Counted from the stretch's first letter, positions 29,969 to 40,991 are shown. The stretch: DNA of 41,180 nucleotides from Nemertoderma westbladi (GCA_032718475.1 JAUCBJ010003401.1:1-41180), one strand, 5' to 3'. Translations and numbers: made by a program. The notes: generated by a model not told the origin, from the sequence alone.

Positions 29969-29982
29969 GTTGCTATGGTAAC
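29969..29982 (+). promoter_or_regulatory. RFX-type X-box
   Basis: GTTGCTATGGTAAC is a nearly symmetrical match to the X-box bound by RFX transcription factors (two half sites, GTTGCT and GGTAAC, with a two-base spacer). In animals such sites commonly lie within a few hundred bases upstream of genes for cilia. An ATG followed by a splice-donor-like GTAAGT lies at 30075-30091, about 90 bases downstream. A 14-bp site can occur by chance, and the strand is not fixed by a palindrome. Confidence 0.45.
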
Positions 29983-30074
29983 GTGAACTGTAAACGTCAC
30001 CCGAATGTGTACAATATGACGGGAAGTATCACCATGCTACTGAACTGTAGTGATATTTTTAAATAATTACAAAT

Positions 30075-30253
30075 ATGGAAGCAACGTAAGTGTAAGTAAA
30101 TTACTCTGGTCCAAATAATAGGCCTGCGTCTGCGACATTGGACGCTATTTGATTTTATATTGCCCTTGATGTGTTCGAAAGATGTTATTTAAGTTATGTG
30201 ATGGGTTTTTTAATTTTTAAAACTGTTTGTTGATTTTTTTAGGAAAAGGAAAG
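30075..30253 (+). CDS. Tentative first coding exon and 11-nt microexon of an unknown gene
   Basis: ATGGAAGCAAC (30075-30085) is followed directly by GTAAGTG, a strong donor. At 30221-30242 a T-rich tract ends in AG, followed by GAAAAGGAAAG (30243-30253) and GTGAGA, another donor-like site. Joining the two keeps a frame beginning M-E-A-T-K-R-K. No downstream exon could be identified, and a short alternative frame starts at 30015. This is a splice-signal-based guess, supported only by the X-box upstream. Confidence 0.15.
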
Positions 30254-30674
30254 GTGAGACAAACAATTAATAATTAAAATTTCATAAATCTTTTGCAAGG
30301 TAGGTATAAATCTTTTGCAATCTAGGGCCGGGTTGGCGGACGGCAAGGGAATTTCGGAAATTGTCTTCTTTACCAAAGTGTTTAAACAGTTTCAGGACAA
30401 CACTGATGCATTTTGATTAACTTTCAATATATACACTACACTGGTTAAGAGACGAGATTCACCAAAATCAAAAATGTAGAGGTGGCATCCGGCCTAGCCG
30501 GATTCGTCATGTCGTGAAGTTTAACAATCAGGTGGATGCCAACCATTAACAAAAAAATGCCATCTAAACTTAATTTTCGGGAGTTGGCAGTTAGACTATT
30601 AACGGTAATTGCTTTTTGGAGCAGTACGTTTTTGTTTCCAAACGAACAGTAACAACCCCACCCCTCCCTCTCTA
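30254..30674. other. Intergenic or intronic DNA, nothing recognised
   Basis: There is a duplicated TATAAATCTTTTGCAA-like phrase near 30286 and 30305. No gene or element could be supported. Confidence 0.4.
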
Positions 30675-31056
30675 AGGGGCCGTCCAAGTATGACGTCTGC
30701 ACTTTTCCCCAAAATGTTGACCCCCTCCCTCCCCTAAATCAGATGTCATCAGATAGGCGTTGACCCCCCCCCCCCCCTCCCCTAAATCAGATTTAAAAAA
30801 ATTTTGCGTCCTAATCACTGAAAGATGGTGACTGGTAACTGAAACAGAAGGTCGTGCTACGGGCCTTCGGGGGCTTCGAACAATTAAAATAGGCAAGCTA
30901 TTTACTCTTCTGCTATATCTCTTCTAGCACCTATAAATGACCATGCTGACGTCAGATTTTGGCTGACCCCCTCCCCTCCCCTCATCAGCACGTCATCAGA
31001 TTTTCCCAACCCCCCTCCCACCCCTAAAGTGCTGACGTCATACTTGGACGGCCCCT
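30675..31056. mobile_element. 382-bp MITE with AGGGGCCGTCCAAGTATGACG ends
   Basis: AGGGGCCGTCCAAGTATGAC at 30675 is repeated as its exact reverse complement ending at 31056, and the matching arms extend about 29 bases with one difference. The interior is low-complexity CCCCTCCC with several TCATCAGAT words and has no gene. Ends of the GGGGCCGTCCA type with a nearby GACGTCA are widespread in animal MITEs. The flanking target duplication is not clear. Confidence 0.85.
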
Positions 31057-31252
31057 AAGTAAAGATTAAGTTATATTAAAGTGTTGTATACTACTGTATT
31101 ACTTCACAATATGGGAATGTGAGGAATTAAATAAATCGGCAAATACAGGGATTTCATATCGTTTACAGCCTCCAATAATTAATTGATTTTCATTAATTAT
31201 ACCAACCAATTAATTTACCGCTAGATAGGGTAGATTCAGTTAGTGATATAAA

Positions 31253-34200
31253 CTAAACTGTTACTTCCAATTTCGTACATAAATAACCCTCTAGTAGATT
31301 CATCTTTGTACAGTCTAGCCACCCACCGAACCCGTTTACCGGTACGGCATCCAATAGGGATACTGCCCTTCCGTCGTCAGCGTATGGATAAACTCCAATA
31401 TAATGTTTATCGTTCTCTTCCAAAGGAACTAATAAACGCGATCCGCCTTGTATCCACAGCGGTTCCACTTCACCGTTAGGAACGAATTTACCGCAATCCA
31501 GAACGGATGGCGTTCTATCCAATACGAGAGTAGGGTTGCTATAGGAGGAGCTGGTAATCTTATAAGTGCAGAGGGTTAATTTATGTTTGGTGGATTGGAA
31601 TATTCCGAGGGTTAAGTCGAAGCAAGAAATCCTGATACTAATTAGTTTACCTGGTTCATCGAGCCGGGATATCCATTCAATGGAACAATCGAATGGATTC
31701 AGTTTAATCACAAAGTTGTTGTTCGTTAGTACATGCGGCCCATACCGATCCACGAAGACTAGTGACCCTATCTCTTGACCTAGGTATCCCACTTTACCCA
31801 GACACATATGCCGGACTTCGTCTTTCTCTGTGTCTATAAAAAACACGCAATCTCCCGTTGCGGCGACCCAAGTTGTATTAGTAAAACTCTCTAAGCACTG
31901 AATCTGTTTCTTTGCGGAGTTGCAGCGTGAGCCCAGAACAATCGATTCCCCTTGCAGAGACAAATCATCGTGGCTGTTTACTTCGTAGAAGTAAACCCTG
32001 TTTGTTAAGGAGTCGGTTATCCCCCGTATCCTTTCGCACCATCCACCACCACCAATGGTACTGACTTTACCCTTTACCGATTCCTGTTATACGACAGTCG
32101 ATCCGACAAGTTTCAAACAGTTTCGGATCATCAAATAAAACTTCCTTGTATTGGCGGAGGTTAAATAGCTTTTCAACCTCCAATTCTACTAGATCCACCA
32201 CCTTCTCTCCACCTTTGACGCTATTTGTTATGCCAAAGTGACCAATAACCTCATCAAGACCATTCAGTGACTTGGACGGGACGAAATGTATTTCTGGTAC
32301 CTAACTACTTCAACCTCAGAGATCCGCTGCTTTATTTCTTTGTATTTCTTTAGGACCTTATTGGCTTCCGGTATTTCTTTGATTAACTCGGTATTATTTA
32401 TCTTCTTATAATATTCGTTATCTTCAGGAATTTCGATATTAGCGATATGTTCTTTTGCCGCAGATATATTACGTTCTGTTTTGTTTTTTAATTCTCCATT
32501 TTCTTTCAACAATATTTCTTCAGCCGTTTTTAATTCGAGGGATAAATTTTGTAAGTGTTTCCGGACATTGTCGGCAGAAACTTTAGTTACATCGTCCTAA
32601 TCCTCCAGATCTCCGTCAGTTTATTTTCTAATCGCGATCTCAACTTCGGCGGACCTCCTACTAAACTTCGCCGAACCTCCTACTAAACTTTGGTGGACCT
32701 CCTACTAAACTTCGGCGGACCTCCTACTAAACTTTGGCGGACCTCCTACTAAACTTCGGCGGACCTCCTACTAAACTTCGGCGGACCTCCTACTAAACTT
32801 CGGCGGACCTCCTACTAAACTTCGGCGGACCTCCTACTAAACTTCGGCGGACCTCCTACTAAACTTCGGCGGACCTCCTACTCAGCTTCGGCGGACCTCC
32901 TACTCAGCTTCGGCGGACCTCCTACTAAACTTCGGCGGACCTCCTACTCAGCTTCGGCGGACCTCCTACTAAACTTCGGCGGACCTCCTACTAAACTTCG
33001 GCGGACCTCCTACTAAACTTCGGCGGACCTCCTACTAAACTTCGGCGGACCTCCTACTAAACTTCGGTGGACCTCCTACTAAACTTCGGCGGACCTCCTA
33101 CTAAACTTTGGCGGACCTCCTACTAAACTTCGGCGGACCTCCTACTAAACTTCGGCGGACCTCCTACTAAACTTCGGCGGACCTCCTACTAAACTTTGGC
33201 GGACCTCCTACTAAACTTCGGCGGACCTCCTACTAAACTTCGGCGGACCTCCTACTAAACTTCGGCGGACCTCCTACTCAGCTTCGGCGGACCTCCTACT
33301 CAGCTTCGGCGGACCTCCTACTCAGCTTCGGCGGACCTCCTACTCAGCTTCGGCGGACCTCCTACTAAACTTCGGCGGACCTCCTACTAAACTTCGGCGG
33401 ACCTCCTACTAAACTTCGGCGGACCTCCTACTAAACTTCGGCGGACCTCCTACTAAACTTTGGCGGACCTCCTACTAAACTTCGGTGGACCTCCTACTAA
33501 ACTTCGGCGGACCTCCTACTAAACTTCGGCGGACCTCCTACTAAACTTCGGCGGACCTCCTACTAAACTTCGGCGGACCTCCTACTAAACTTCGGCGGAC
33601 CTCCTACTAAACTTCGGCGGACCTCCTACTAAACTTTGGCGGACCTCCTACTAAACTTCGGCGGACCTCCTACTAAACTTTGGCGGACCTCCTACTAAAC
33701 TTTGGCGGACCTCCTACTAAACTTCGGCGGACCTCCTACTAAACTTCGGCGGACCTCCTACTAAACTTCGGCGGACCTCCTACTAAACTTCGGCGGACCT
33801 CCTACTAAACTTTGGCGGACCTCCTACTAAACTTCGGTGGACCTCCTACTAAACTTCGGCGGACCTCCTACTAAACTTCGGCGGACCTCCTACTAAACTT
33901 CGGCGGACCTCCTACTAAACTTTGGCGGACCTCCTACTAAACTTCGGCGGACCTCCTACTAAACTTTGGCGGACCTCCTACTAAACGTTGGTGGACCTCC
34001 TACTAAACTTCGGCGGACCTCCTACTAAACTTCGGCGGACCTCCTACTAAACTTCGGCGGACCTCCTACTCAGCTTCGGCGGACCTCCTACTAAACTTCG
34101 GCGGACCTCCTACTAAACTTCGGCGGACCTCCTACTAAACTTTGGCGGACCTCCTACTAAACTTCGGCGGACCTCCTACTAAACTTCGGCGGACCTCCTA

Positions 34201-34570
34201 CTAAACTTCGGCGGACCTCCTACTAAACTTCGGCGGACCTCCTACTAAACTTCGGCGGACCTCCTACTAAACTTCGGCGGACCTCCTACTAAACTTCGGC
34301 GGACCTCCTACTGTACTAAACTTCCTGGATGGATAGACAGAGATCAGCGGAACGCAAGACTTCGTGATCTTTATAACCATCGTCAGCGGAATGACATTGG
34401 CGGCATATAAGAGATTCGCATTTCTTGCAATAATGGCGTTTGTTTAGACCATGGACTCGGCACAGATCCGGATATTTAATTTTAAATCCACCAACGCCAA
34501 CGGACAGTTCGCAGTTTAGGCAAAATTATGTGCCGCAATCTTCACATTCCTCCACTAGCACCCGTTCCAT
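31253..34570 (-). pseudogene. Broken TRIM-like gene (B-boxes, coiled coil, C-terminal domain)
   Basis: Reading leftward from the ATG at 34570: a first Cys-rich segment (CEDCG, an in-frame TAA at 34526-34528, then FCLNCELS). A B-box 2 follows at 34462-34355, with C-x2-H, C-x2-C, C-x4-C-x2-C and a final DH. A 22-bp minisatellite (32637-34318) comes next, then a Lys/Glu-rich coiled coil (about 32580-32264). After a frameshift there is a short linker, and after another shift at about 32065 a domain of some 270 residues open to 31253. That last part has a repeating beta-strand-like pattern, as in propeller domains of invertebrate TRIM-like proteins. No RING is visible upstream. Two stops near the minisatellite and at least three frameshifts mark it as non-functional, unless introns hide some of the breaks. 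TRIM-like proteins with B-boxes are often intronless and multicopy in invertebrates. Confidence 0.7.
32637..34318 (-). repeat. 22-bp minisatellite, about 76 copies, inside the TRIM-like gene
   Basis: The plus-strand unit contains CTTCGGCGGACCTCCTACTA plus two A residues. Common variants are TTTGG for TTCGG, GGTGG for GGCGG, and CTCAGCTTCGG for CTAAACTTCGG. Variants cluster, for example four CTCAGC units in a row at about 33278-33350, which fits local slippage. The unit is not a multiple of three and on the minus strand contains TAG, so it cannot be translated through. Both flanks of the array encode RSAEV in the gene's frame, suggesting it grew from gene sequence. Confidence 0.95.
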
Positions 34571-34754
34571 TGCTGCATTGTAGTACTAGAAAGCCAGCAA
34601 GCTGGCTGGAAGGAGCCCCGGGGAAGAATCCTAGCCAAGACAGATGAAATCGAACAAATGAAATCATACAGAAATCATACATATAGAAAATTATTCACAC
34701 AAATGAAATATGTGATAATTGACATCTAGGTCCCTGAACAGGCAGTACTCTGTT

Positions 34755-35588
34755 AATCTACAGGAGCTAATAAACCACAGGTTGATGCCATCAATGATGC
34801 TGACGACAGCAGGCAATCATCCCAGGCATGGAAATGGATCAATTTGCTTACTGGGCGGAAAAGCCAACCAACCACCAAGGTTAAGGCTGAATCACCAACC
34901 GATCGCCTCAATGGTTGGAAAGCCCACTTTGAAAAGATCCTCAATAATGACAGGGTATTGCCTGATAACTTTATAGAAGTAAAAGTGTCTGAGTCTGTAC
35001 TCCCAGATATTCCCATTGGCTATATCTCCTTTGCAGAGGTGAAGGCTGCTGCAAAGAGCATTAAGACCAATCGTGCCAGTGGAGTAGATGGTGTTCCCCC
35101 TGAGGTCTTTAAAATACCTGAGTGTTTAAAGCTCATCTATCCCATCATAGTAGACATGTACCGAACAACAAGAGTCCCACAAGAAATGAAAACAAATAAG
35201 TTGGTGCCAGTTCCCAAGAAGGGCAACCTAACACTCTATGGTTCTTTTCGATGAATCTCATTGATCTCGATTGCTGCAAAGCTATACAATAGGGTTCTAT
35301 TAAATCGCATCAGGGATCCCAAGAACAAAATCGCCTCCGCTTTGCAGGACATTGCTTTCGCCGTGAGGACCAGCCAGTGCATAATCTTGTACTTTGGCAG
35401 CCTCATAGAGTGAATAAGCATGGTGGACAGCCATGACTTTCTTGAGACGCATCTTAAAGGACACTGGCCTTGAAGATGCGGATGATCTAGCAAATGTCAT
35501 GGGTGATAGGGAGTTGTGGCGGTGCAATTTTGTTGACAAGCCTGCACAGCATTCCTAAAAATGCAGCTGCAATGCAGCATGCCGATCC

Positions 35589-35635
<47 letters not shown>

Positions 35636-35636
35636 A
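34755..35636 (+). mobile_element. RTE-like retrotransposon copy lacking its RT core, with (TAG)n tail
   Basis: The frame starting near 34755 reads QAWKWINLLTGRKSQ, then LNGWKAHFEKILNN, AAAKSIKTNRASGVDGVPPE and LVPVPKKGNL. These are the linker and the first RT motifs of RTE-like elements. After a frameshift it reads ISLISIAAKLYNRVLLNRIR and then jumps directly to RLRFAGHCFRRED, the tail that normally follows the RT. The palm motifs (DFKKAFDS, QGD, FADD in the sister copy) are absent, so several hundred bases are missing. The tail, after more breaks, ends LEDADDLANVMGDRELWRCN and a stop, then fifteen or so TAG units at 35589-35634. Confidence 0.8.
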
Positions 35637-35820
35637 GTAATACAACATTTATAGTATACTGTAGTCAATAGGAATTGAAATACAGGCAGGGTATGGTTGG
35701 AGTTATGTCTGGGTTGCTATAGCAATACTACTGGCTGCCTATTACAGCACAATTCCCCTCTGGTAAGGCTACACCAACAACTACCAGCAGCTAGCAGCTC
35801 TACACCCCCGCAGCGACTAT
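35637..35820. other. Short spacer between two mobile elements
   Basis: No gene is recognised. It is a possible diverged 5' part of the dispersed repeat that continues at 35821. Confidence 0.3.
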
Positions 35821-38170
35821 GTTGACCAATAATGGGAAGGATTAAATTTGTACTCAATAATTGTGCCGCTTTAATTACGTTTAGATCAATTAAAGACACA
35901 TTTATTAAAGCAAATCACTTGAACTAATTAAAGACTATAATAGAATGGGGTATGTGGATTACATCTGTATAATTTTTAAGTATAATTATTTAAATCTTAT
36001 ACTGTAAAATAATTAATTTCCTTTAACAGGCAGGTTGAAAATGCAGTTTTTACCGTAATCACCTTAATTAACTAATTAATTGCTATTATCTTAGCTTCTC
36101 GAAAACAATATGTGCCATGGCAAAACTCTGAGGTTACTTGTAAGAGAGAAGATCTTAAGATAGCCTACAAAGTTAAAACCGAACAACCAACAACCGAAAA
36201 CATTAACAAGGTTGAGAAAGCTAAGGACGATCTTAAATTGGCCTACAACATCAGCCAGGAAAAGTACATACAGGATAAAACTGAAGCAATTACAACTGCT
36301 CACATACAGCAACAATCAAGACTTACCTGGCAAACTGTAAATGGGGTATCTGGTCGGAAAAGTTGTGCAAAGGGGCGCCTCAAAGCCGATAGTCCTGAAG
36401 AACGTGTTGGGAAGTGGAAAAATCACTTCAGCAACTTGCTTGGGCAGCCACCAAACATCGAGGTCAGCCCTACAAGGAAAATATATAGACAAGACACTAC
36501 CTATAGAAACAGGGGACTTCACACCTGCCGAACTCCAAAGAAGCATTAAAAGCATGGCCAATAATAAAGCGAGTGGATTATATGAATTCCCAGTGGAGGT
36601 ATGGAAAACCGGAGTGCTAAACAGACCATTATTGAATGAATGTTTGCAACCGGATGTTAAAAGGGGAAAAGCCACCACCAATTTGGACTAAAGGTCAACT
36701 AAAGCCTCTCCCCAAGAAAGGAGACCTCGGCATACCAACAAACTATCGTGGGATCTGTCTGCTTGTGGTAGCTGCCAAAATATACAATAAAATGATTCTA
36801 TATAGGATTAGGCCTCACATAGAGAAACTACTGCGTAAGAGCCAAAACGGATTTCGACCAAGTAGATCAACAATAGCTCAGATACTTGCACTACGGAGAC
36901 TGATTGAAGGAATTAAGTCAAAGAATCTCCCCGCTGTCATGACTTTTGTGGACTTCAAGAAGGCATTCGACTCCATCCATAGAGGTAAAATGCTTGAAAT
37001 CCTAAGAGCTTATGGAATACCAGAAGTAATTGTTGCTGGCATTGGATTGTTATATTGTGACACAGAAGCGCAGGTACTCTCACCAGATGGTGAAACTGAG
37101 TTTTTCTCAATCCTGGCTGGCGTACTGCAAGGTGACACATTAGCACCATTACTATTTGTAATTGTGCTGGATTACGTAATGAGGACGGCCACAAAGGGTG
37201 AAGACCTGGGATTCACACTTCAAGAACGCAGAAGTAGTAGATATCCGGCAACTACAGTCACAGACACCGACTTTGCGGATGACATCGCCCTGCTCTCTAA
37301 TACCCTAGCAGATGCACAGCTTCTACTAAATAAAGTGGAGAGGGCTGCTAAGGAGGTTGGATTGCATATAAATGCTACAAAGACCGAATTCATGACCTTT
37401 AATGTTGATGGAAACTTGACAACCATTGATAATAATCAACTAAGGAAGGTCGATGACTTCCAGTACCTTGGATCATGGATAGAGAGTAGCAAAAAGGACA
37501 TAGAAGTTAGGAAAGCAAAGGCCTGGGTAGCTCTATCAAAAATGGATACCATCTGGAAATCAGATCTCTCCAGGCACCTGAAGACTAAGTTCTTTCGAGC
37601 CACAGTGGAAAGTGTATTTTATATGGGGGTGAAACCTGGACACTGACTAAATCACTTGAACAACGAATTGATGGTTGCTACACAAGACTACTAAGGGTAG
37701 CCCTAAACATCAGCTGGAGACAACACATGACAAACGCCGAGCTTTACGGTACAATACCACCTGTATCAACCACCCTCCGTGAATGCAGATTAAGATTCAG
37801 TGGGCACTGCTGGCGAAGTAAAGACGAGGTCATACCAGATCTACTTTCCTGGCAACCAACTCATGGAAAGCGTAGTCGTGGACGACCGGCCATAACATAT
37901 ATAGATCAACTTGAAAGGGATACTGAACTTAGGAGAAACGAAATTGCGACAACTATGGAGAATCGGGAAGCCTGGAAGGATCTCATTTCCACTGTCCGAG
38001 TTCGCTCGACCTAGTAGTGGTAGTAGCTTCTCGAAGGCCACACGGAAATTCAACTTGGAAAATTTCGTAACTTTTGCAAGACTACATGTGTACCAAGTTT
38101 GGTTAAATTTCATTAACATTTGGCTGAGTTATTAACGTTTAAAATTGGACACAACAGATCGACAGAACAA
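35821..38170 (+). mobile_element. Dispersed repeat copy A, split by an RTE-like insertion
   Basis: Positions 35821-36103 match 39181-39463 almost base for base with no length change. After the retrotransposon, 38025-38170 matches 39453-39600. Together they form one copy of a non-coding repeat of unknown class. Its left part has many TTAATTA words. Its right part includes CAACTTGGAAAATTTC and ACCAAGTTTGG and ends near CGACAGAACAACACG. Confidence 0.75.
36104..38024 (+). mobile_element. 5'-truncated RTE-like non-LTR retrotransposon with TSD
   Basis: The 1.9-kb copy begins in the endonuclease-RT linker (VPWQNSEVTCKREDLKIAYK). RT motifs follow in order: LKPLPKKGDLGIPTNYRGI, NGFRPSRST, FVDFKKAFDSIHR, GVLQGDTLAPLLF, TDFADDIALLS (a FADD variant of the catalytic YADD box) and FQYLGSWI. 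A C-terminal tail follows with SGHCWRSKD and GRPAITYIDQLERDTE, then a stop at 38012-38014. Frameshifts near 36470, 36650 and 37625 break the frame, so it is inactive. AGCTTCTCGAA flanks it (36093-36103 and 38025-38035). The end is a short TAG-rich tail. Truncation at the 5' side with a target duplication is typical of target-primed reverse transcription. Confidence 0.92.
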
Positions 38171-38427
38171 CACGTTTGTGGGGCCTTCGCGCAGCACGAG
38201 GCCCAGTTATGAGATACAAATTAAAATTGAGCGACTGTATCACAAAATCAGGTTTTGAGAAATTTACCCACACCACCAATCAATCAAAGAAAGGGGGACA
38301 GTACGTGTTCACCCCTTTTAATCTCCCCACCCCCCCCCCCCCCTCCCCACCCTTCCCAACCACCAATACATAACTGCGATATCTACCACCCACGGAAGGG
38401 TAGAACGAACTTATTTCCAACGCACGT
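38171..38427. other. Intergenic with a C-rich tract
   Basis: A polypyrimidine C run lies at about 38325-38370. Nothing else is recognised. Confidence 0.4.
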
Positions 38428-38757
38428 TCAATATGCAAAGCCAGGTGGTGTATAGGAATATAATCAACGCCGTACTCGTCTTAATTATTATAAGCGTCGT
38501 TGCGCTCGTCCTGTTTTGTATTTAAATATATTTCCTAAACGCAGACTGACAATCTTTATAACTATCGATACGTGAAATATGCGAAACCAGGAATGGTTTA
38601 TAGGAATATAATCAACGCCGTACTCGTCTTAATTATTATAAGCGTCGTTGCGCTCGTCCTAATATATTTCCTAAACGCAGACTGACAATCTTTATAACTA
38701 TCGATGCATTCAATATACGAAGCCAGGTATGGTTTATAGGAATATAATCAACGCAGA
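38428..38757 (+). repeat. 148-bp tandem repeat, two and a third copies
   Basis: The unit contains ATAGGAATATAATCAACGCC, then TACTCGTCTTAATTATTATAAG, GCGCTCGTCCT and AACGCAGACTGACAATC. Units start near 38428, 38577 and 38711. The second copy lacks about 12 bases (GTTTTGTATTTA). The GCGCTCGTCCTG word matches the inverted AACAGGACGAGCGC motif at 531-544. Confidence 0.85.
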
Positions 38758-39180
38758 ACGCAGTACTAATTGCAGTCGATGCAGTAATGATATTCAAATA
38801 ATTAATTTAATACCAGTACCCTCTGTTAATGCCTCAGTGTAAAAACTTAGACAATTCACCTACAAAGAAATCCCATCAAAAAATAATAAGCCTAATATTT
38901 ATGAAGAAAAAACAAGTATGGATATAAGCCTTCTGCAGTGGTAAAATGTTATTGACTGACATTTATTAAATGAGATCTGTCTAACACGCAATAACACAAT
39001 AATAGACTGAATAGTAGGGAATTCAGATTTCCATCTCGTTAGCTAGCTATGGCCAATCTGTCTACCGGCCTGTACACATGTGGTTACATACATTCGCATT
39101 CCCATTGAAGAGCAACTGGCTGTTCTACACACACCAAACATCCTTCCCATCCTATGTACCAGCACCGAGCCAACTTGGAT
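38758..39180. other. Intergenic DNA
   Basis: About 420 bases without a recognisable gene or repeat. Part of it may be the diverged start of the next repeat. Confidence 0.4.
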
Positions 39181-39670
39181 GTTAACCAATAAATGAGCAG
39201 TATTTAATGAGAATCAATTTTTTATGCCGTTTTAATTACTTTAGATCAATTAAAGACACAATTATTAAAGCAAATCACTTGAACTAATTAAAAAGTATAA
39301 TAGAATGGGGTATGTGGATTACATCTGTATAATTTTTAAGTATAATTATTGAAGTCTTATACTGTAAAATAATTAATTTCCTTTAACAGGCAGGTTGAAA
39401 GTGCTGTTTTTACCGCAATCAATTTAATTAACTAATTAACTGCTATTATCTTAGCTTCTCGAAGGCCACACGAAAATTCAACTTGGAAAATTTCTAAACT
39501 TTTGCCAAACAACATGTGTACCAAGTTTGGATAGATTTCATCGAAGATTGGCCGAGTTATTAACGTTTAAAATTGAACACTGCAAAAAAAGCGACAGAAC
39601 GACAGAACGACGGGTTGATTAATGGTACCCCTACGCTAAGGCTCACTCACTTCGTGGCTCGCCCCACAGA
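39181..39670 (+). mobile_element. Dispersed repeat copy B, uninterrupted
   Basis: Sister of copy A (35821-38170) without the retrotransposon. The continuous junction TTAGCTTCTCGAAGGCCACA at 39451-39470 is the pre-insertion version of the RTE target. It extends past the match to copy A to a segment with CTAAGGCTCACTCACTTCGT, also seen in altered form at 3985-4020. No coding sequence. Confidence 0.75.
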
Positions 39671-40399
39671 CACACCGATTGAGTTAGTGGTACCTGTATG
39701 CTAAGCTCGCTTACTTTCGTCGCTCGTCCCACAATAGAAAGGGGTAGCTATAGTTACTAAAACTAAAACACAAACAAAAGGGGTGTAGTCAAAGTCAAGA
39801 AATTCCGCCTGGATGGAATTCTATCTCAGAAAGCCCTGCACTCCACCGTTCCTACTCCACAGCTAGCTGCTGCAGCTCAGGCAGGAGTTGTTATTTTACC
39901 ATTGCTTTTAATTTCGCGACAAAATAATGTCAAAAAACTAAATATATCGAATATCACACATAGAATCGATCTGATATTTTGTAACGCGATTATGAACTAC
40001 CAAAGCAATATACTAATTTCATCAAAATCGCCAGGCAGGATGTTCATGAACCTAGATAATTATCAGTCAGTCAGTCAGTCAGTGTTATATATCCTGAGAT
40101 TTTTACAGTAAGTATCCCGCTGTTGAGCGGGCTCCTAACTGTATACTGTATTTATGTTATTATTAAAATTGTCACCCGAGAAAAACAACTAAGTGCACTT
40201 ACGGTAAAAACCAGTTACACTCACAGTTGCCAAGCGAACACAGGAACAAATGAAAACAAACACAAAATGTAATCTAATTATAACTATTTACATCTATTTA
40301 CGAGTTTAATTATCTACCGAGCGAGCGCAGCGAGGGAGGTTTAATATATAAACAAGTGTCTTTAACGCTGAAAAGTGACCTTTGCAAGCAATGATGTAT
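39671..40399. other. Intergenic with transposon-tail remnants
   Basis: ATTTCATCAAAATCGCC followed by TCAGTCAGTCAGTCAG (40016-40081) resembles 9395-9460 and the common tail of many invertebrate elements. CCGAGCGAGCGCAGCGAGG lies at 40318-40336. No gene is supported. Confidence 0.45.
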
Positions 40400-40991
40400 G
40401 TAATTTTGTTACATTATGTCAACTTATCAGCGTTCGGTATGTGAAGAAAGGATTTTATAAATGCTCATATATAAATTTTAATCATGTACCTGTACTATAT
40501 CGAATATAAGTGAAATTTATTAACAGGCACACAGTATTAATTACATTTAAATCTAATTAAAATTTATTGAAAGTTATCTCATGCATGGATGTGATAAATC
40601 ATTAATTCATCTTGACTACTGTATAGTCGACTGAAGCAAAATTAGTCACCGTCTGTGTCCGTTCAGATTTACTGAACACTGCCGCCATTTTCTTGGCTCA
40701 TTTTAGTGTTTTCTATTGGACGTTTCGCCATAATTGATTACAGTACACGTTAAAAAAATTATTTACATACAGTAGCTAGTCCCGTCACTGCAAACTGGAT
40801 AATACAGCAGCACTCATTGGCATAAATGAAAATAATACATTCTGGAATACGGTAATATAAGTTGTTTCCATGTCATTGATTACTTTGCAGCGTTCCGTCA
40901 TACAGGACGCAACGCTGTAAATTAGTACTTTGCAGCGTTACGAGTATTTCAACAGAACGCTGTTAAGTTGACATGATGTAACAAAAAATAC
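40400..40991. mobile_element. 592-bp inverted-repeat element
   Basis: The left arm 40400-40435 and right arm 40955-40991 are inverted copies over about 36 bases, sharing TGTTACAT.ATGTCAACTTA and CAGCGTTC. The interior has further copies of a TTTGCAGCGTT word (about 40885-40940) and no gene. It is interpreted as a non-autonomous DNA transposon. Confidence 0.65.

Noticed and set aside
32637-34318. Regular direct repeats that could suggest a CRISPR array
   Set aside because: Units abut with no unique spacers, and the setting is an animal genome.
35236-35539. Minus-strand frames over the first RTE-like copy, read as a possible inverted segment
   Set aside because: The plus-strand frames match the post-RT tail in the right order, so the segment is in normal orientation with an internal deletion.
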